From assembly GCF_009746125.1 (NCBI RefSeq), contig NZ_CP041352.1:1720436-1784435 (forward strand): 64,000 bases of DNA, read 5' to 3'. Origin of the DNA: Casimicrobium huifangae. Its GTDB lineage: Bacteria; Pseudomonadota; Gammaproteobacteria; Burkholderiales; Casimicrobiaceae. This document shows, in pieces, positions 1 through 9,098 of the stretch. The notes under the pieces were generated by a model that was not told where the DNA came from, made no database searches, and saw nothing but the letters and a program-made list of their open reading frames with translations. Each line of letters starts with the position of its first letter. The stretch's first letter is position 1. The translations under genes and the position numbers were made by a program.

Positions 1-615
1 TAACGCGTGAGGTATTTCAACCTCTAATGGCATTTCAGCCAAGATGTTTGCCTTAAACCTTCCGTCTTCACGCAATTTCTCGCGGGTTGCTACCAAGCGA
101 ATGGAAAACTCCATGTAACGATGGTCTGGGCCGTCCTGCCACCGTGACTGATACGTTGTAAGGTGAATCGGAATACCCCTATGTTGAACATAGTTCCGTA
201 GCGCCTCCATGAATCGGTACTCAAAGTGCGCGTCATATTGGTCGGCGCATTTCGCCTTAAGGCGTTCCTTTCGGGCATGGGATTCGTCGGCCGTTTCACC
301 AATCATGTGCTGCGGGAGTTGATCCAGGTATAGACGCGCGGCGGAGAGAAAATTGACCAATCTCGCGTTCAGGGCAACACGATTTTCGAAGAACTTGTCA
401 TACGTATCCAAATCCCGTACAGCGTTACTTAATACTTGAGTTAACGCTGTCTGCTCAAATTCGATGAAATTAGAAAGTAGGATTTCGTACTTTTCTTCGA
501 TAGACAGTGCGTTGCGCAGAGTACTTTGTGATCGCTGTGCCTTGTGGAATTCATCGCGCGATATAGCGTATTCCGGCATCAGGGCCAACACTTGCTTTCG
601 AACCAGATACTTCAT
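1..615 (-). CDS. Uncharacterised HEPN-like protein, 3' end outside window
   Basis: The frame is open without a stop for 205 codons from an ATG at 613-615 to the window edge, so the C-terminus is missing. I do not recognise a named family. The visible protein is mostly helical and charged, and near residues 134-149 it has FMEALRNYVQHRG. This contains R140 and H145 in an R-N-x3-H arrangement, the active-site pattern of HEPN-fold ribonucleases. It starts 13 bases after the stop of the antitoxin-like gene and has the same direction, so it may be a third member of that operon. No good Shine-Dalgarno is seen before the ATG, so the start is uncertain. The HEPN reading is inference from one motif. 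Confidence 0.6.
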   Translation of the reverse strand, partial: MKYLVRKQVLALMPEYAISRDEFHKAQRSQSTLRNALSIEEKYEILLSNFIEFEQTALTQVLSNAVRDLDTYDKFFENRVALNARLVNFLSAARLYLDQLPQHMIGETADESHARKERLKAKCADQYDAHFEYRFMEALRNYVQHRGIPIHLTTYQSRWQDGPDHRYMEFSIRLVATREKLREDGRFKANILAEMPLEVEIPHAL

Positions 616-628
616 CGGTGAACAGATT

Positions 629-928
629 TCAGCGGGGTTGGATTGCAGTTGCGTGCAACTTAAGCCCCAGCGCGCTGACCACCTTCATGATCGTCGCAAA
701 CTCCGGATTGCCTTCTAAGGACAGGGCCTTGTAAAGGCTCTCGCGCCCGAGCCCGGTATCGCGTGCGATTTGCGCCATGCCCTTTGCGCGGGCAATGTCG
801 CCGAGCGCGGCAGCGATGAGCGACGGATCACCTTCCTCGAATGCAGCCTCAAGATATGCGGCGATATCGTCCTCGGTCTCAAGGTGCTCCGCAGGATCCC
901 ACGGATGGGTTTTCAATGTGCTTGCCAT
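629..928 (-). CDS. Addiction module antidote, HI1420/HigA-like HTH protein
   Basis: This 99-residue protein matches the probable addiction module antidote family (dnstrm_HI1420 type). The start HPWDPAEHL and the central helix-turn-helix, with GMAQIARDTGLGRESLYKAL at about residues 50-69, are typical. It should bind DNA, neutralise the toxin encoded directly upstream and repress the shared promoter. The start is supported by a strong AGGAG about 6 bases before the ATG. It lies 9 bases downstream of the toxin gene, the toxin-first order usual for this family. Confidence 0.88.
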   Translation of the reverse strand: MASTLKTHPWDPAEHLETEDDIAAYLEAAFEEGDPSLIAAALGDIARAKGMAQIARDTGLGRESLYKALSLEGNPEFATIMKVVSALGLKLHATAIQPR

Positions 929-937
929 GACGCTCTC

Positions 938-1228
938 CTAAGCGATGCGGGCCAGTTCAAGGGCGGTCTTGATGTCACGATCCTGTGTCCGCTTGTCGCC
1001 GCCCGCAAGCAGGATCACAACGGTTTGTCCGCGCCGGACAAAGTAAACACGGTAACCCGGACCATAGTCGATGCGAAGTTCGGACACGCCTTCGCCGACA
1101 GCCTTCACATCGCCGGGATTGCCCAACGACAGGCGGCGAATGCGGATGTCGATTCGTGCCCGCACTTGCCGATCTCTGAGTGACGCAAACCACTCCACAT
1201 AGGTCTCAGTTTGCCGGACTTCGATCAT
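938..1228 (-). CDS. RelE/ParE-superfamily toxin, HI1419 type
   Basis: This 96-residue protein matches the phage-derived Gp49-like/HI1419 toxin family. It opens with the typical ETYVEWFASLRD segment, carries a basic stretch (RARIDIRIRRL), and has the conserved core ELRIDYGPGYRVYF followed by the strand VVILLAGGDKRTQ. Members of this superfamily are mRNA interferases or gyrase poisons; which applies here cannot be told. It is the first gene of a two- or three-gene operon with the antidote. A candidate promoter sits so close to the ATG that the mRNA may be leaderless; no Shine-Dalgarno is visible. Confidence 0.88.
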   Translation of the reverse strand: MIEVRQTETYVEWFASLRDRQVRARIDIRIRRLSLGNPGDVKAVGEGVSELRIDYGPGYRVYFVRRGQTVVILLAGGDKRTQDRDIKTALELARIA

Positions 1229-1233
1229 GCATT

Positions 1234-1261
1234 ATTGTATCGCATAGGATACGAATGTCGC
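1234..1261 (-). promoter_or_regulatory. Candidate promoter and operator of the toxin-antitoxin operon
   Basis: On the minus strand a TACAAT -10 box (1239 to 1234) lies 16 bases after a weak GCGACA -35 box (1261 to 1256). An inverted repeat GTATC-N6-GATAC at 1237-1252 overlaps the -10, where an autorepressor would bind. The toxin ATG begins at 1228, so the predicted transcript start is at or within a base or two of it. Confidence 0.4.
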
Positions 1262-1276
1262 TACTCGGCAGTTTTT

Positions 1277-1359
1277 GCCTGGAGAAGCGAAGCGCGTCCG
1301 GTTTCCTGTGGTGACGTGGCTGGTATCAATTTGCCTTGACGCGCTTCGCTTCTCAAGGC
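1277..1359. repeat. Long inverted repeat, 22-bp arms
   Basis: Arms at 1277-1298 and 1338-1359 pair at 21 of 22 positions, with a perfect 17-bp core (1282-1298 against 1338-1354), around a 39-bp centre. It lies between the toxin promoter and the 3' end of the racemase gene. The arms have no U-tract, so a simple terminator is unlikely. It could be a remnant mobile palindrome or a REP-type element. Confidence 0.8.
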
Positions 1360-1364
1360 TACGT

Positions 1365-2060
1365 TCAAGCGCCCAGACAGGCCTCGGCGGCACCTTCTGC
1401 GTGCAGTCGCGTGGTGTCGAACAGTGGCACAGTGGCGTCGCGTTCGCTGACGAGCAGCGAAATTTCCGTACAGCCGAGGATGATCACCTGCGCGCCGCGT
1501 TCGACGAGTTTGGCCATGATTCGGCGGTATTCGTCGCGTGACTCGTCGTGTATCTCGCCGAGGCAGAGTTCTTCGTAGATGACACGGTGGACGGTGGCGC
1601 GATCAGCATCGTCAGGGACGATGACGTTCAATCCATGCTTGCTCACCAGCCGGTCACGGTAGAACGCCTGCTCCATCGTGAAGCGGGTGCCGAGCAGACC
1701 GACAGTGCTGTGGCCGGCGGCTTTGATGGCGGCAGCGGTCGGGTCGGCGATATGCAGCAGGGGGATGTCAACCGCGCGCTCGATGGCATCGGCCACCTTG
1801 TGCATGGTGTTGGTGCAGAGCACGATGAAGTCGGCGCCGGCAGCCTGCAAGCGACGCGCCGCGTCGGCCATCGCTTCACCTGCAGCGGCCCAATCGCCCG
1901 CGTGCTGCATGCACTCGATCTCGTGAAAGTCCACGCTGACCAGCACCAGCTTTGCAGAATGAAGCCCGCCCAGCCGCGCCTTCACCTCCTCATTGATGAT
2001 GCGGTAGTAGGGCACGGTGGATTCCCAGCTCATGCCGCCGATGAGGCCAATGGTTTTCAT
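1365..2060 (-). CDS. Aspartate/glutamate racemase family protein
   Basis: This 231-residue protein is a cofactor-independent Asp/Glu/hydantoin racemase, probably an aspartate racemase interconverting L- and D-aspartate in the cytoplasm. The start MKTIGLIGGMSWEST is diagnostic. Both catalytic cysteines are present, one in VLCTNTMH and one in ILGCTEI, so the two-base thiol mechanism should be intact. The start at 2060 is preferred over an ATG 18 bases upstream because AAGGAAA sits 6 bases before it. It stands alone, with intergenic repeats on both sides. Substrate assignment rests on family resemblance. Confidence 0.88.
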   Translation of the reverse strand: MKTIGLIGGMSWESTVPYYRIINEEVKARLGGLHSAKLVLVSVDFHEIECMQHAGDWAAAGEAMADAARRLQAAGADFIVLCTNTMHKVADAIERAVDIPLLHIADPTAAAIKAAGHSTVGLLGTRFTMEQAFYRDRLVSKHGLNVIVPDDADRATVHRVIYEELCLGEIHDESRDEYRRIMAKLVERGAQVIILGCTEISLLVSERDATVPLFDTTRLHAEGAAEACLGA

Positions 2061-2129
2061 CGCTTTCCTTGTGTTCAATTCATCGACAAGCGGCGGACGG
2101 ACGCCAACGTGACATGAGAATCAGTCAGT

Positions 2130-2194
2130 CAACTTTTCATTGAAAGTACCATTTGAAAAGGGCTCAAACCGGACATTCATCAAAAGTCGACTTT
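2130..2194 (+). repeat. Dispersed intergenic repeat, copy 1
   Basis: This is one of three related intergenic sequences (others at 12575-12639 and 26253-26316). Copies 1 and 2 agree at about 32 of 43 positions over 2152-2194 without gaps. The shared pattern is TTTGAA-N-AGGGCT, then AACCG, then the near-palindrome AAAGTCGACTTT. This copy holds the perfect 12-bp palindrome. It sits between the racemase start and the FAH-family stop. Confidence 0.6.
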
Positions 2195-2254
2195 CTGGAG
2201 AAATGCCTGTCCAGCCCGCACGAAATAAAGGCCTCGCTGAAAAGCGGATCTTCG

Positions 2255-3442
2255 CTACGGCAGCACTTTCAGCAATCCCCGCGCCGCAAGATTGCCCATC
2301 AGCGCCGCGATGCCGAATGTCCACGGCGCGATCTGGTCGCTGTGGCCGACTCGGTTGACGAGCTTGCCAAGCTTCGCCGATGAAATTGACACCACATCGC
2401 CAACCTCGTGAGTGAAGCCCAGGCCCGGTCCGTGACGATCCTGCGTCGGGGCGAACATGGTGCCGAGAAACAGCATGAAGCCGTCGGGATACTGGTGCGT
2501 CTTGCCCCACGCGTGACCAACCAATTCCAGCGGGTCGCGGCTGATCTTGTTCAGCGAGCTGCTGCCGGTCATCACAAAGCCGTCACCGGCGCCTTCAACG
2601 CGCAGCGCAAGCTCGGTCTGCCGGATGTCGTTGATCCCGAAATGCTCATCGCACAGCCGGATGAACGGACCGATGGCGCAGGAGGCGTTGTTGTCCTTCG
2701 CCTTGCCAAGCAGGAGTGCACTGCGGCCCTCGAAGTCGCGCAGGTTGACGTCGTTGCCGAGCGCGGCACCCACCACTTCGCCGCGACTGTTGACGGCGAG
2801 CACGACCTCGGGCTCCGGGTTGTTCCAGACCGACTTGGGATGGATTCCGATGTCGGCACCGAGCCCGACCGCAGAAAGCACGGGCGCTTTGGTGAAGATC
2901 TCGGCGTCCGGCCCGATGCCCACTTCAAGGTACTGCGACCATGCCCCACGCTTGATGAGTTCGGCCTTGACCCGCACAGCATCGTCGCTGCCGGGTTTCA
3001 ACTGTGCAAGGTTGTCGCCAATGATGGCGGTGAGCGCCACGCGAATGTCCTGCGCTTTGGTCAGATCACCACGCGCCTGCTCCTCAATCACTCGCTCCAG
3101 CATGCTGGCCACGAAGGTCACGCCACTGGCCTTCACCGCCTGCAAGTCGCACGGCGCAAGCAGCCAGGGTTGACCAGGATTGCGGGTGGCTTCGTCGCAA
3201 TTGGCAAGCACGTCCTGCAGATCAGCCACCCTCGTCGCCGTGGGGAGCGCGTCGCGCACTGCGCCTGCAGGGGCCGGAAGTTCGAGCAGCTGGCTCACCG
3301 TCGGCGCGACGCGGGTGATGTCAAACAGCGCGCTGTCACTGCAGACGACAACCGTTGGGCCGATGCCTGGCTGCCACAAGCGACCGACCAGCAGTGCGTC
3401 ATCGGCGTCGGCAGGAAGAATGTGCTCGGCGGCAAGATTCAT
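2255..3442 (-). CDS. Fumarylacetoacetate hydrolase (FAH) family protein
   Basis: This 395-residue protein belongs to the FAH superfamily of divalent-metal enzymes that cleave or dehydrate beta-keto or 2-keto-3-deoxy acids. The N-terminal 190 residues are a variable domain. The catalytic domain holds WNNPEPEVVLAVNSRGEVVG (metal-binding E-P-E type motif), GNDVNLRDFEGRSALLLGKAKD and TGSSSLNKISRDPLEL. It begins 34 bases downstream of an aldehyde dehydrogenase gene in the same direction, so the two are probably co-transcribed. That pairing would suit a 2-keto-3-deoxy-sugar-acid dehydratase feeding a semialdehyde dehydrogenase, but the substrate is not shown by the sequence. Confidence 0.85.
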   Translation of the reverse strand: MNLAAEHILPADADDALLVGRLWQPGIGPTVVVCSDSALFDITRVAPTVSQLLELPAPAGAVRDALPTATRVADLQDVLANCDEATRNPGQPWLLAPCDLQAVKASGVTFVASMLERVIEEQARGDLTKAQDIRVALTAIIGDNLAQLKPGSDDAVRVKAELIKRGAWSQYLEVGIGPDAEIFTKAPVLSAVGLGADIGIHPKSVWNNPEPEVVLAVNSRGEVVGAALGNDVNLRDFEGRSALLLGKAKDNNASCAIGPFIRLCDEHFGINDIRQTELALRVEGAGDGFVMTGSSSLNKISRDPLELVGHAWGKTHQYPDGFMLFLGTMFAPTQDRHGPGLGFTHEVGDVVSISSAKLGKLVNRVGHSDQIAPWTFGIAALMGNLAARGLLKVLP

Positions 3443-3476
3443 TGCGGCAGTCCTGGTGGTTGTGCGAGCGGCGTGA

Positions 3477-4997
3477 TCACTTCGCCGTCGGCATCACAAA
3501 CTCGGCGCCCTTGCCGATCGATTCCGGCCAGCGTTGCATGACACTCTTTTGTTTGGTGTAGAAACGCACGCCTTCTTCTCCGTAGGCGTGCATGTCACCA
3601 AACAGGCTGCGCTTCCAGCCGCCAAAGCCATGCCAGGCCATTGGCACCGGGATCGGCACGTTGACGCCCACCATGCCGACCTCAATGCGCCGCGCAAACT
3701 CACGGGCGACGTTGCCGTCGCGGGTGAAGCAGCTGACGCCGTTGCCAAATTCGTGGCGATTGACCAGATCGACCGCAGCGGCGAAATCCGGCACGCGCAC
3801 GCAACAAAGCACCGGGCCGAAGATCTCTTCCCGGTAGATGCGCATGTCGGGTGTGACGTCGTCGAACAGCGTGCCGCCGAGCCAGAAGCCGTGCTCGTGG
3901 CCAGCGACCTTGTGCCCACGGCCATCCACCAGCAGTTTGGCACCTGCCTTCACGCCGTCCTCGATGTAGCCGGTGATGCGCGCGAGTGCAGCGCTGGTCA
4001 CGATCGGCCCCATCTCGGCATCCAGCTCCATGCCGTTCTTGATCTTCAGCGTTCTGGTGCGTTCGACGAGCTTGGGCATGATCTTGTCGGCGGCATCGCC
4101 GACCAGCACCGCGACCGAGATCGCCATGCAGCGCTCGCCCGCCGAACCGTAGGCCGAGCCGATCAGCGCGTCAACGGCCTGATCAATGTCGGCATCCGGC
4201 ATCACGATCATGTGGTTCTTGGCGCCGCCCAATGCCTGCACGCGCTTGCCGTGGCGGGCGCCGGTCTCGTAGATGTAGTTGGCGATCGGCGTCGATCCGA
4301 CGAAAGAGACGGCGCGCACATCCGGATGCGCGAGCAGGGCGTCCACGGCTACCTTGTCGCCCTGCACCACATTGAACACGCCGTCCGGCAGCCCCGCCTG
4401 CTGCCACAAATCCGCGATCATCAGTGAAGGCGATGGGTCAGTCGGTGAAGGTTTCAGGATAAAGCTGTTACCGCAGGCGATAGCGACCGGGAACATCCAT
4501 GCCGGCACCATGCACGGGAAGTTGAACGGCGTGATGCCGGCCACCACGCCGAGTGGCTGCCGCATCGTCCAGTTGTCGATGCCGGTGGACACTTGATCGG
4601 TGTAGTCACCCTTGAGCAACTGCGGAATGCCGCAGGCGAATTCGACAACGTCAATGGCGCGCGACACTTCGCCCTCGGCGTCGGTGAACACCTTGCCGTG
4701 CTCGGCGGTGATCGCGGCGGCCAGCGCTGCCTTGTGCTGGTTCATCAACTCGAGGAACTTGAAGATGACCCGCGCCCGGCGGATAGGCGGTGTGTCGGCC
4801 CAAGCCGGGAAGGCCGCCTTGGCTGCCTGAACGGCGGCATCGACCTCGGATTCGTCCGCCAGCGCGACCGTGCGTGCGAGCGCGCCGGTCGCCGGGTTGT
4901 AGACGTCGCCGTGGCGGCCCGACATGCCGCTACGGATGGCACCACCGATGTGGTGACCGACTTCTGCGGCGGAGAGATTGGTTTCGATTTTGCCCAT
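3477..4997 (-). CDS. mmsA: Methylmalonate-semialdehyde dehydrogenase (CoA-acylating)
   Basis: This 506-residue aldehyde dehydrogenase is of the MmsA type, which converts methylmalonate semialdehyde to propionyl-CoA with NAD and CoA in valine and inositol catabolism. Visible signatures are [20 protein letters not shown], the NAD-loop region [15 protein letters not shown], the catalytic cysteine in [17 protein letters not shown], and the MmsA-like tail [14 protein letters not shown]. The frame is open to 5132, but the start at 4997 (MGKIETN) gives the usual family length. A related semialdehyde dehydrogenase role is possible because the next gene is FAH family. It is divergent from the malic enzyme gene. 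Confidence 0.88.
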   Translation of the reverse strand: MGKIETNLSAAEVGHHIGGAIRSGMSGRHGDVYNPATGALARTVALADESEVDAAVQAAKAAFPAWADTPPIRRARVIFKFLELMNQHKAALAAAITAEHGKVFTDAEGEVSRAIDVVEFACGIPQLLKGDYTDQVSTGIDNWTMRQPLGVVAGITPFNFPCMVPAWMFPVAIACGNSFILKPSPTDPSPSLMIADLWQQAGLPDGVFNVVQGDKVAVDALLAHPDVRAVSFVGSTPIANYIYETGARHGKRVQALGGAKNHMIVMPDADIDQAVDALIGSAYGSAGERCMAISVAVLVGDAADKIMPKLVERTRTLKIKNGMELDAEMGPIVTSAALARITGYIEDGVKAGAKLLVDGRGHKVAGHEHGFWLGGTLFDDVTPDMRIYREEIFGPVLCCVRVPDFAAAVDLVNRHEFGNGVSCFTRDGNVAREFARRIEVGMVGVNVPIPVPMAWHGFGGWKRSLFGDMHAYGEEGVRFYTKQKSVMQRWPESIGKGAEFVMPTAK

Positions 4998-5242
4998 GGT
5001 CACAGTCCTGCTTTGCGTGGCGATCTTTGTAACTGCATTTTCCCGCTTTGTGCTGCCACTCGCGTTCGCTATGCTCGAAATGGACTGCGGTGTACAGTCC
5101 ACACTCGCGCGCTGCAATGTCGCAATGATCAATTGTGTTGATGAGCGTCATTGTCGGCACGTGGCTTGCTCCCGTAGCAAAACGACAGCGACAGCACATA
5201 AAATTCGGAAACTAATTCCACGATACGAAAAAGGCGGAGATC

Positions 5243-7531
5243 ATGGCCGACACAACGAAAGCGCTGACCCTGAAGGAAGCGGCGCTTGAGTACCACCGGA
5301 GCCCGAAGCCGGGCAAGCTCGAGATCAGTGCAACCAAGACGCTGACCAATCAGCGCGACCTCGCGCTGGCGTATTCGCCCGGTGTTGCATTCGCCTGCGA
5401 AGAGATCGTGCGCGATCCGGCGGAATCGTTCAACATGACCTCGCGCGGCAATCTGGTTGGCGTGGTGACCAATGGCACTGCGGTGCTTGGCCTGGGCAAC
5501 ATCGGCCCGCTGGCGGCGAAGCCGGTGATGGAGGGCAAGGCGGTCCTGTTCAAAAAGTTCGCCGGTATCGACTGCTTCGATATCGAAATGAATGAGCTGG
5601 ACCCGGACAAGCTGGTCGAGCACATCGCGGCGCTGGAACCGACGTTTGGTGGCATCAACCTTGAAGACATCAAGGCGCCGGAATGCTTCTACGTCGAGAA
5701 GAAGCTGCGCGAGCGGATGAAGATTCCAGTCTTCCATGACGACCAGCACGGCACCGCAATCATTGTCGGTGCGGCGTTGACCAACGGCCTGCGCGTGATT
5801 GGCAAGAAGCCGGAAGAGGTCAAGCTGGTGTGCTCCGGCGCGGGCGCGGCGGCGCTGGCCTGCCTCGACATGCTGGTTGCGGTTGGCGTGCGGCGCGAAA
5901 ACATCTGGGTATCGGACATTGCCGGCGTGGTCTACGAAGGCCGCACCGAACTGATGGACGACAACAAGGCACGCTACGCGCAGAAGACCGATCTGCGTAC
6001 AGTGGATCAGTTGCTCGATGGTGCGGACGTGTTCCTCGGCCTGTCCGCAGCGAAGGTGCTCAAGCCTGAGTGGCTGGCAAAGATGGCGAAGAGCCCGCTG
6101 ATCATGGCGCTGGCCAACCCGGAGCCGGAGATCATGCCGGACCTCGCCAAGGCGGCACGACCCGACGCGATCATCGCCACCGGTCGCAGCGACTATCCGA
6201 ACCAGGTCAACAACGTGCTCTGCTTCCCGTTCATCTTCCGCGGTGCGCTTGATGTTGGCGCGACCACCGTGAACGAAGCGATGAAGCTCGCGGCAGTGCT
6301 CGCCATTGCCGATCTTGCGATGGCCGAGCAGAACGATCAGGTCGCCGCAGCCTATGGCAATCTCGGCACCCTCTCGTTCGGGCCCGAGTACCTCATTCCG
6401 AAACCCTTCGACCCCCGTCTGATCGTGCGCATCGCGCCAGCGGTGGCCAAGGCGGCGATGGATTCCGGTGTCGCGACGCGCCCGATCAAGGATTTCGACG
6501 CCTACCGGCAACAGCTCGCACAGTTTGTCTATCACTCCGGCGCGGTGATGAAGCCCATCTTCGATGCCGCGCGCAAGCTGCCCCGTCGGGTGGTGTTTGC
6601 CGAGGGCGAGGAAGAGCGCGTGATGCGGGCCATTCAGGTGGTCATCGACGAAGGCATCTGCAAGCCGGTGGTGATCGCCCGCCCGGCGGTGTTCGAAAAG
6701 CGGCTGGAGCGTTTCGGCCTGCGCATGAAGCCGGGTGTGGACATTGAACTCATCAATCCGGAGAACGACCCTCGCTTCCGCGACTACTGGCAGGAATATC
6801 TGCGTATCGCGCAGCGCAAGGGCGTCAACCAGCAGCTCGCCAAGATCGAGATGCGCCGCCGCCTCACGCTGATCGGCGCGATGATGGTGCGCAAGGGGGA
6901 CGCGGACGCAATGATCTGCGGCACCTACGGCACCCATGACATGCACCTGAAGTACATCGATCAGGTGCTTGGTCTGCGCAAAGGCGCCCACGAGTATGCA
7001 GCGATGAACGGCCTGATGCTGCCGGGCCGCCTGCTGTTCCTGGTTGATACCCATGTCAACTACGATCCAACGGCGGAGCAGATCGCCGAGATCACGGTGA
7101 TGGCGGCAGAAGAGCTGCAGCGTTTCGGCATTGAACCGAAAGTCGCACTGCTGTCGCACTCCAACTTCGGCACCTCGAACACACCTTCAGCAGTGAAGAT
7201 GCGCGATGCACTGGAGATCATCCGCAAGCGCGCACCGAAGCTCGAAGTTGATGGCGAGATGCATGGTGATTCGGCGCTTGACGAAGATATGCGTGCCGGC
7301 CTCGTCGACTCGCATCTCTCCGGCTCTGCCAATCTGCTTGTCTTCCCGAATATTGACGCTGCCAACATCGCCTACAACCTGTTGAAGACTGCAGCCGGCA
7401 ACAACGTGGCGATCGGGCCGATCCTGCTCGGCTGCGCGCGACCCGTGCATATCCTGACCCCGAGCGCTACCGTGCGCCGCATCGTCAACATGGCGGCGCT
7501 GGCGGTGGTGGACGCCAACAACGCTCGCTAG
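5243..7531 (+). CDS. maeB: NADP-dependent malic enzyme with phosphotransacetylase-like domain
   Basis: This 762-residue protein has the MaeB two-domain plan. An N-terminal malic enzyme oxidatively decarboxylates malate to pyruvate, with [33 protein letters not shown] and the nucleotide-binding [16 protein letters not shown]. From about residue 430 there is a phosphate-acetyltransferase-like domain ([18 protein letters not shown] and [16 protein letters not shown]), which is regulatory rather than catalytic in characterised enzymes. The start has GGCGGAG just upstream. It is a single gene, divergent from mmsA. Confidence 0.95.
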   Translation: MADTTKALTLKEAALEYHRSPKPGKLEISATKTLTNQRDLALAYSPGVAFACEEIVRDPAESFNMTSRGNLVGVVTNGTAVLGLGNIGPLAAKPVMEGKAVLFKKFAGIDCFDIEMNELDPDKLVEHIAALEPTFGGINLEDIKAPECFYVEKKLRERMKIPVFHDDQHGTAIIVGAALTNGLRVIGKKPEEVKLVCSGAGAAALACLDMLVAVGVRRENIWVSDIAGVVYEGRTELMDDNKARYAQKTDLRTVDQLLDGADVFLGLSAAKVLKPEWLAKMAKSPLIMALANPEPEIMPDLAKAARPDAIIATGRSDYPNQVNNVLCFPFIFRGALDVGATTVNEAMKLAAVLAIADLAMAEQNDQVAAAYGNLGTLSFGPEYLIPKPFDPRLIVRIAPAVAKAAMDSGVATRPIKDFDAYRQQLAQFVYHSGAVMKPIFDAARKLPRRVVFAEGEEERVMRAIQVVIDEGICKPVVIARPAVFEKRLERFGLRMKPGVDIELINPENDPRFRDYWQEYLRIAQRKGVNQQLAKIEMRRRLTLIGAMMVRKGDADAMICGTYGTHDMHLKYIDQVLGLRKGAHEYAAMNGLMLPGRLLFLVDTHVNYDPTAEQIAEITVMAAEELQRFGIEPKVALLSHSNFGTSNTPSAVKMRDALEIIRKRAPKLEVDGEMHGDSALDEDMRAGLVDSHLSGSANLLVFPNIDAANIAYNLLKTAAGNNVAIGPILLGCARPVHILTPSATVRRIVNMAALAVVDANNAR

Positions 7532-7582
7532 CGACGAACTCGCCAGTCAGCCTGACTTAGCCGATCACATCAGGGACGCACC

Positions 7583-8182
7583 ATGCACGACATCGAAACC
7601 CCGTCGCCGTGGATGGTGCGCCATGCGGTCTACGTCAAGCCGCAGAGCGAGCTGCTAGATGTTGCCTGCGGGCGCGGCCGTCACGCCCGCTTCTTCGCGG
7701 CGCGCAATGTGATGGTCACCGCTGTTGATCGCGATGCGTCACTGCTGCAACCATTGAAGACCGTGCAGAACGTGCGTACCGAGCAACGTGATCTGGAGAA
7801 TGATCCCTGGCCCTATGCCGAACATTCTTTCGACGTGGTGCTGGTCTGCAACTACCTCTGGCGGCCTGCCGCGCGCGAGCTGCTGGCGACGGTGAAGCCG
7901 GGCGGCCTGCTGTTGTATGAGACCTTCATGGCGGGCAACGAGATGTACGGCAAGCCGTCGCGGCCGGAATTCCTGTTGCGGCCGAATGAGCTGGCGCAGT
8001 GGGTCTACGGCGACTTCCGGGTGATCGCCTTTGACCAGATGCCGGAGCGCGGCGCGGACGGCAAACCAGTCGCCATGAAACAGCGCATTGCTGCCATTCG
8101 CAATCTGCCCGAAGTGGAGGGTGGTTCGCCGCCGGCAGCACCGGAGCCGGGCCGGTCGGGCGATCCCGCTAAACCGCAGTAA
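7583..8182 (+). CDS. Class I SAM-dependent methyltransferase
   Basis: This 199-residue protein has a clear Rossmann methyltransferase core. Motif I is LLDVACGRGRHARFF (about residues 24-38), the acidic residue after strand 2 is in VTAVDRDASLL, and motif IV-like FDVVLVCNYLWRP leads to VKPGGLLLYETF. It resembles the small TehB-like methyltransferases and its substrate is unknown. It lies 51 bases after maeB, and its 3' end overlaps the convergent hydrolase gene by 14 bases. The C-terminal 25 residues are Pro/Gly-rich and look unstructured. Confidence 0.85.
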   Translation: MHDIETPSPWMVRHAVYVKPQSELLDVACGRGRHARFFAARNVMVTAVDRDASLLQPLKTVQNVRTEQRDLENDPWPYAEHSFDVVLVCNYLWRPAARELLATVKPGGLLLYETFMAGNEMYGKPSRPEFLLRPNELAQWVYGDFRVIAFDQMPERGADGKPVAMKQRIAAIRNLPEVEGGSPPAAPEPGRSGDPAKPQ

Positions 8183-9098
8183 TCTCGCCGCGTTCGCGAT
8201 CAACGCGCAGCTTGCCCGCGCGAACGGCCTCGCCCAGCAGCCAGTCGGCGTAGGCCTCATCACTGATGCGAAAAAACTGCGCGTTGTAGTCGCGATGCAC
8301 GCCAATGCGCCCGACGTAGCCCGGCAGCTCCGCCAGCGGCATGCTGCCGCGCCACATCATCGAATAGATGAACATGCCTTTCACCACGCTGCGCACGATC
8401 TTCATGTCGTCGGCAGCGAAAGCCTCCAGCTTGTCACTCGCACGTTTCAGCGCACCGCTGAAATCGGTGAACATCGGCCCGTGACCGGGGATGACCAGTG
8501 CAACATCGAGATCGGCGAGCCTCCTGAACGTGGCGCGCTGCGCTGCCAGTGGTTTCGGATCAATCGCCTGCGGCGGTACGAACCCGGAGCTGTGCTCCCA
8601 CAGCGCATCCGCCGAGATCAGGATTTTCAGGCGCGGCGAATGGAGCACCAGCGAGCCCATGTCGTGCCCCGGTGTGGCAATGGTGTGCCACTCCTCGCCG
8701 CCGAGGGTGAGCTGCTGGCCCGGCTCAATCACCTCGTCCCAGGCGAAGCGCTCTGCCTCTTGGTCGGCGTACGACAGCATTTGCTCCGGAGAGTCCCAGT
8801 TCACCAGCGCACGTTGTTCCTCCGCCGGCACGGCAATGCTGCAGCCGCGATGCAGTCGCTGCAGCGCCACGTTGCCGCCGATGTGGTCGCTATGGATGTG
8901 GGTGTTGATGATGCGCGCAAGCGGCGCACCGTCCCAGCCGTCGAGCGTGCGTTCAACATGGTCAATGGTGACATCGTTGAACTTGCCGTAACCGGTATCG
9001 ACCAGCGTTGCCGCGTCACCGTCGCGGAACATGATGTGATTGGCGGACAGCCAGTCGCGTTCGATGAAGGCGATGCTGCCGGGCAGCGCCGTGGTCAT
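8169..9098 (-). CDS. MBL-fold metallo-hydrolase
   Basis: This 309-residue protein of the metallo-beta-lactamase fold has the zinc motif NTHIHSDHIGG (H-x-H-x-D-H), a later histidine in ATPGHDMGS, an aspartate in ISADALW, and VIPGHGPMF. It resembles glyoxalase-II-like or lactonase-like hydrolases with a C-terminal helical domain. The substrate cannot be assigned. Its ATG overlaps the stop of the threonine dehydratase gene by 4 bases, so the two are translationally coupled. Confidence 0.88.
   Translation of the reverse strand: MTTALPGSIAFIERDWLSANHIMFRDGDAATLVDTGYGKFNDVTIDHVERTLDGWDGAPLARIINTHIHSDHIGGNVALQRLHRGCSIAVPAEEQRALVNWDSPEQMLSYADQEAERFAWDEVIEPGQQLTLGGEEWHTIATPGHDMGSLVLHSPRLKILISADALWEHSSGFVPPQAIDPKPLAAQRATFRRLADLDVALVIPGHGPMFTDFSGALKRASDKLEAFAADDMKIVRSVVKGMFIYSMMWRGSMPLAELPGYVGRIGVHRDYNAQFFRISDEAYADWLLGEAVRAGKLRVDRERGEITAV

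Noticed and set aside
5129-7159. 676-codon open frame on the minus strand
   Set aside because: It is the antisense shadow of maeB, His/Arg-rich without any domain; the plus-strand gene has complete enzyme motifs.
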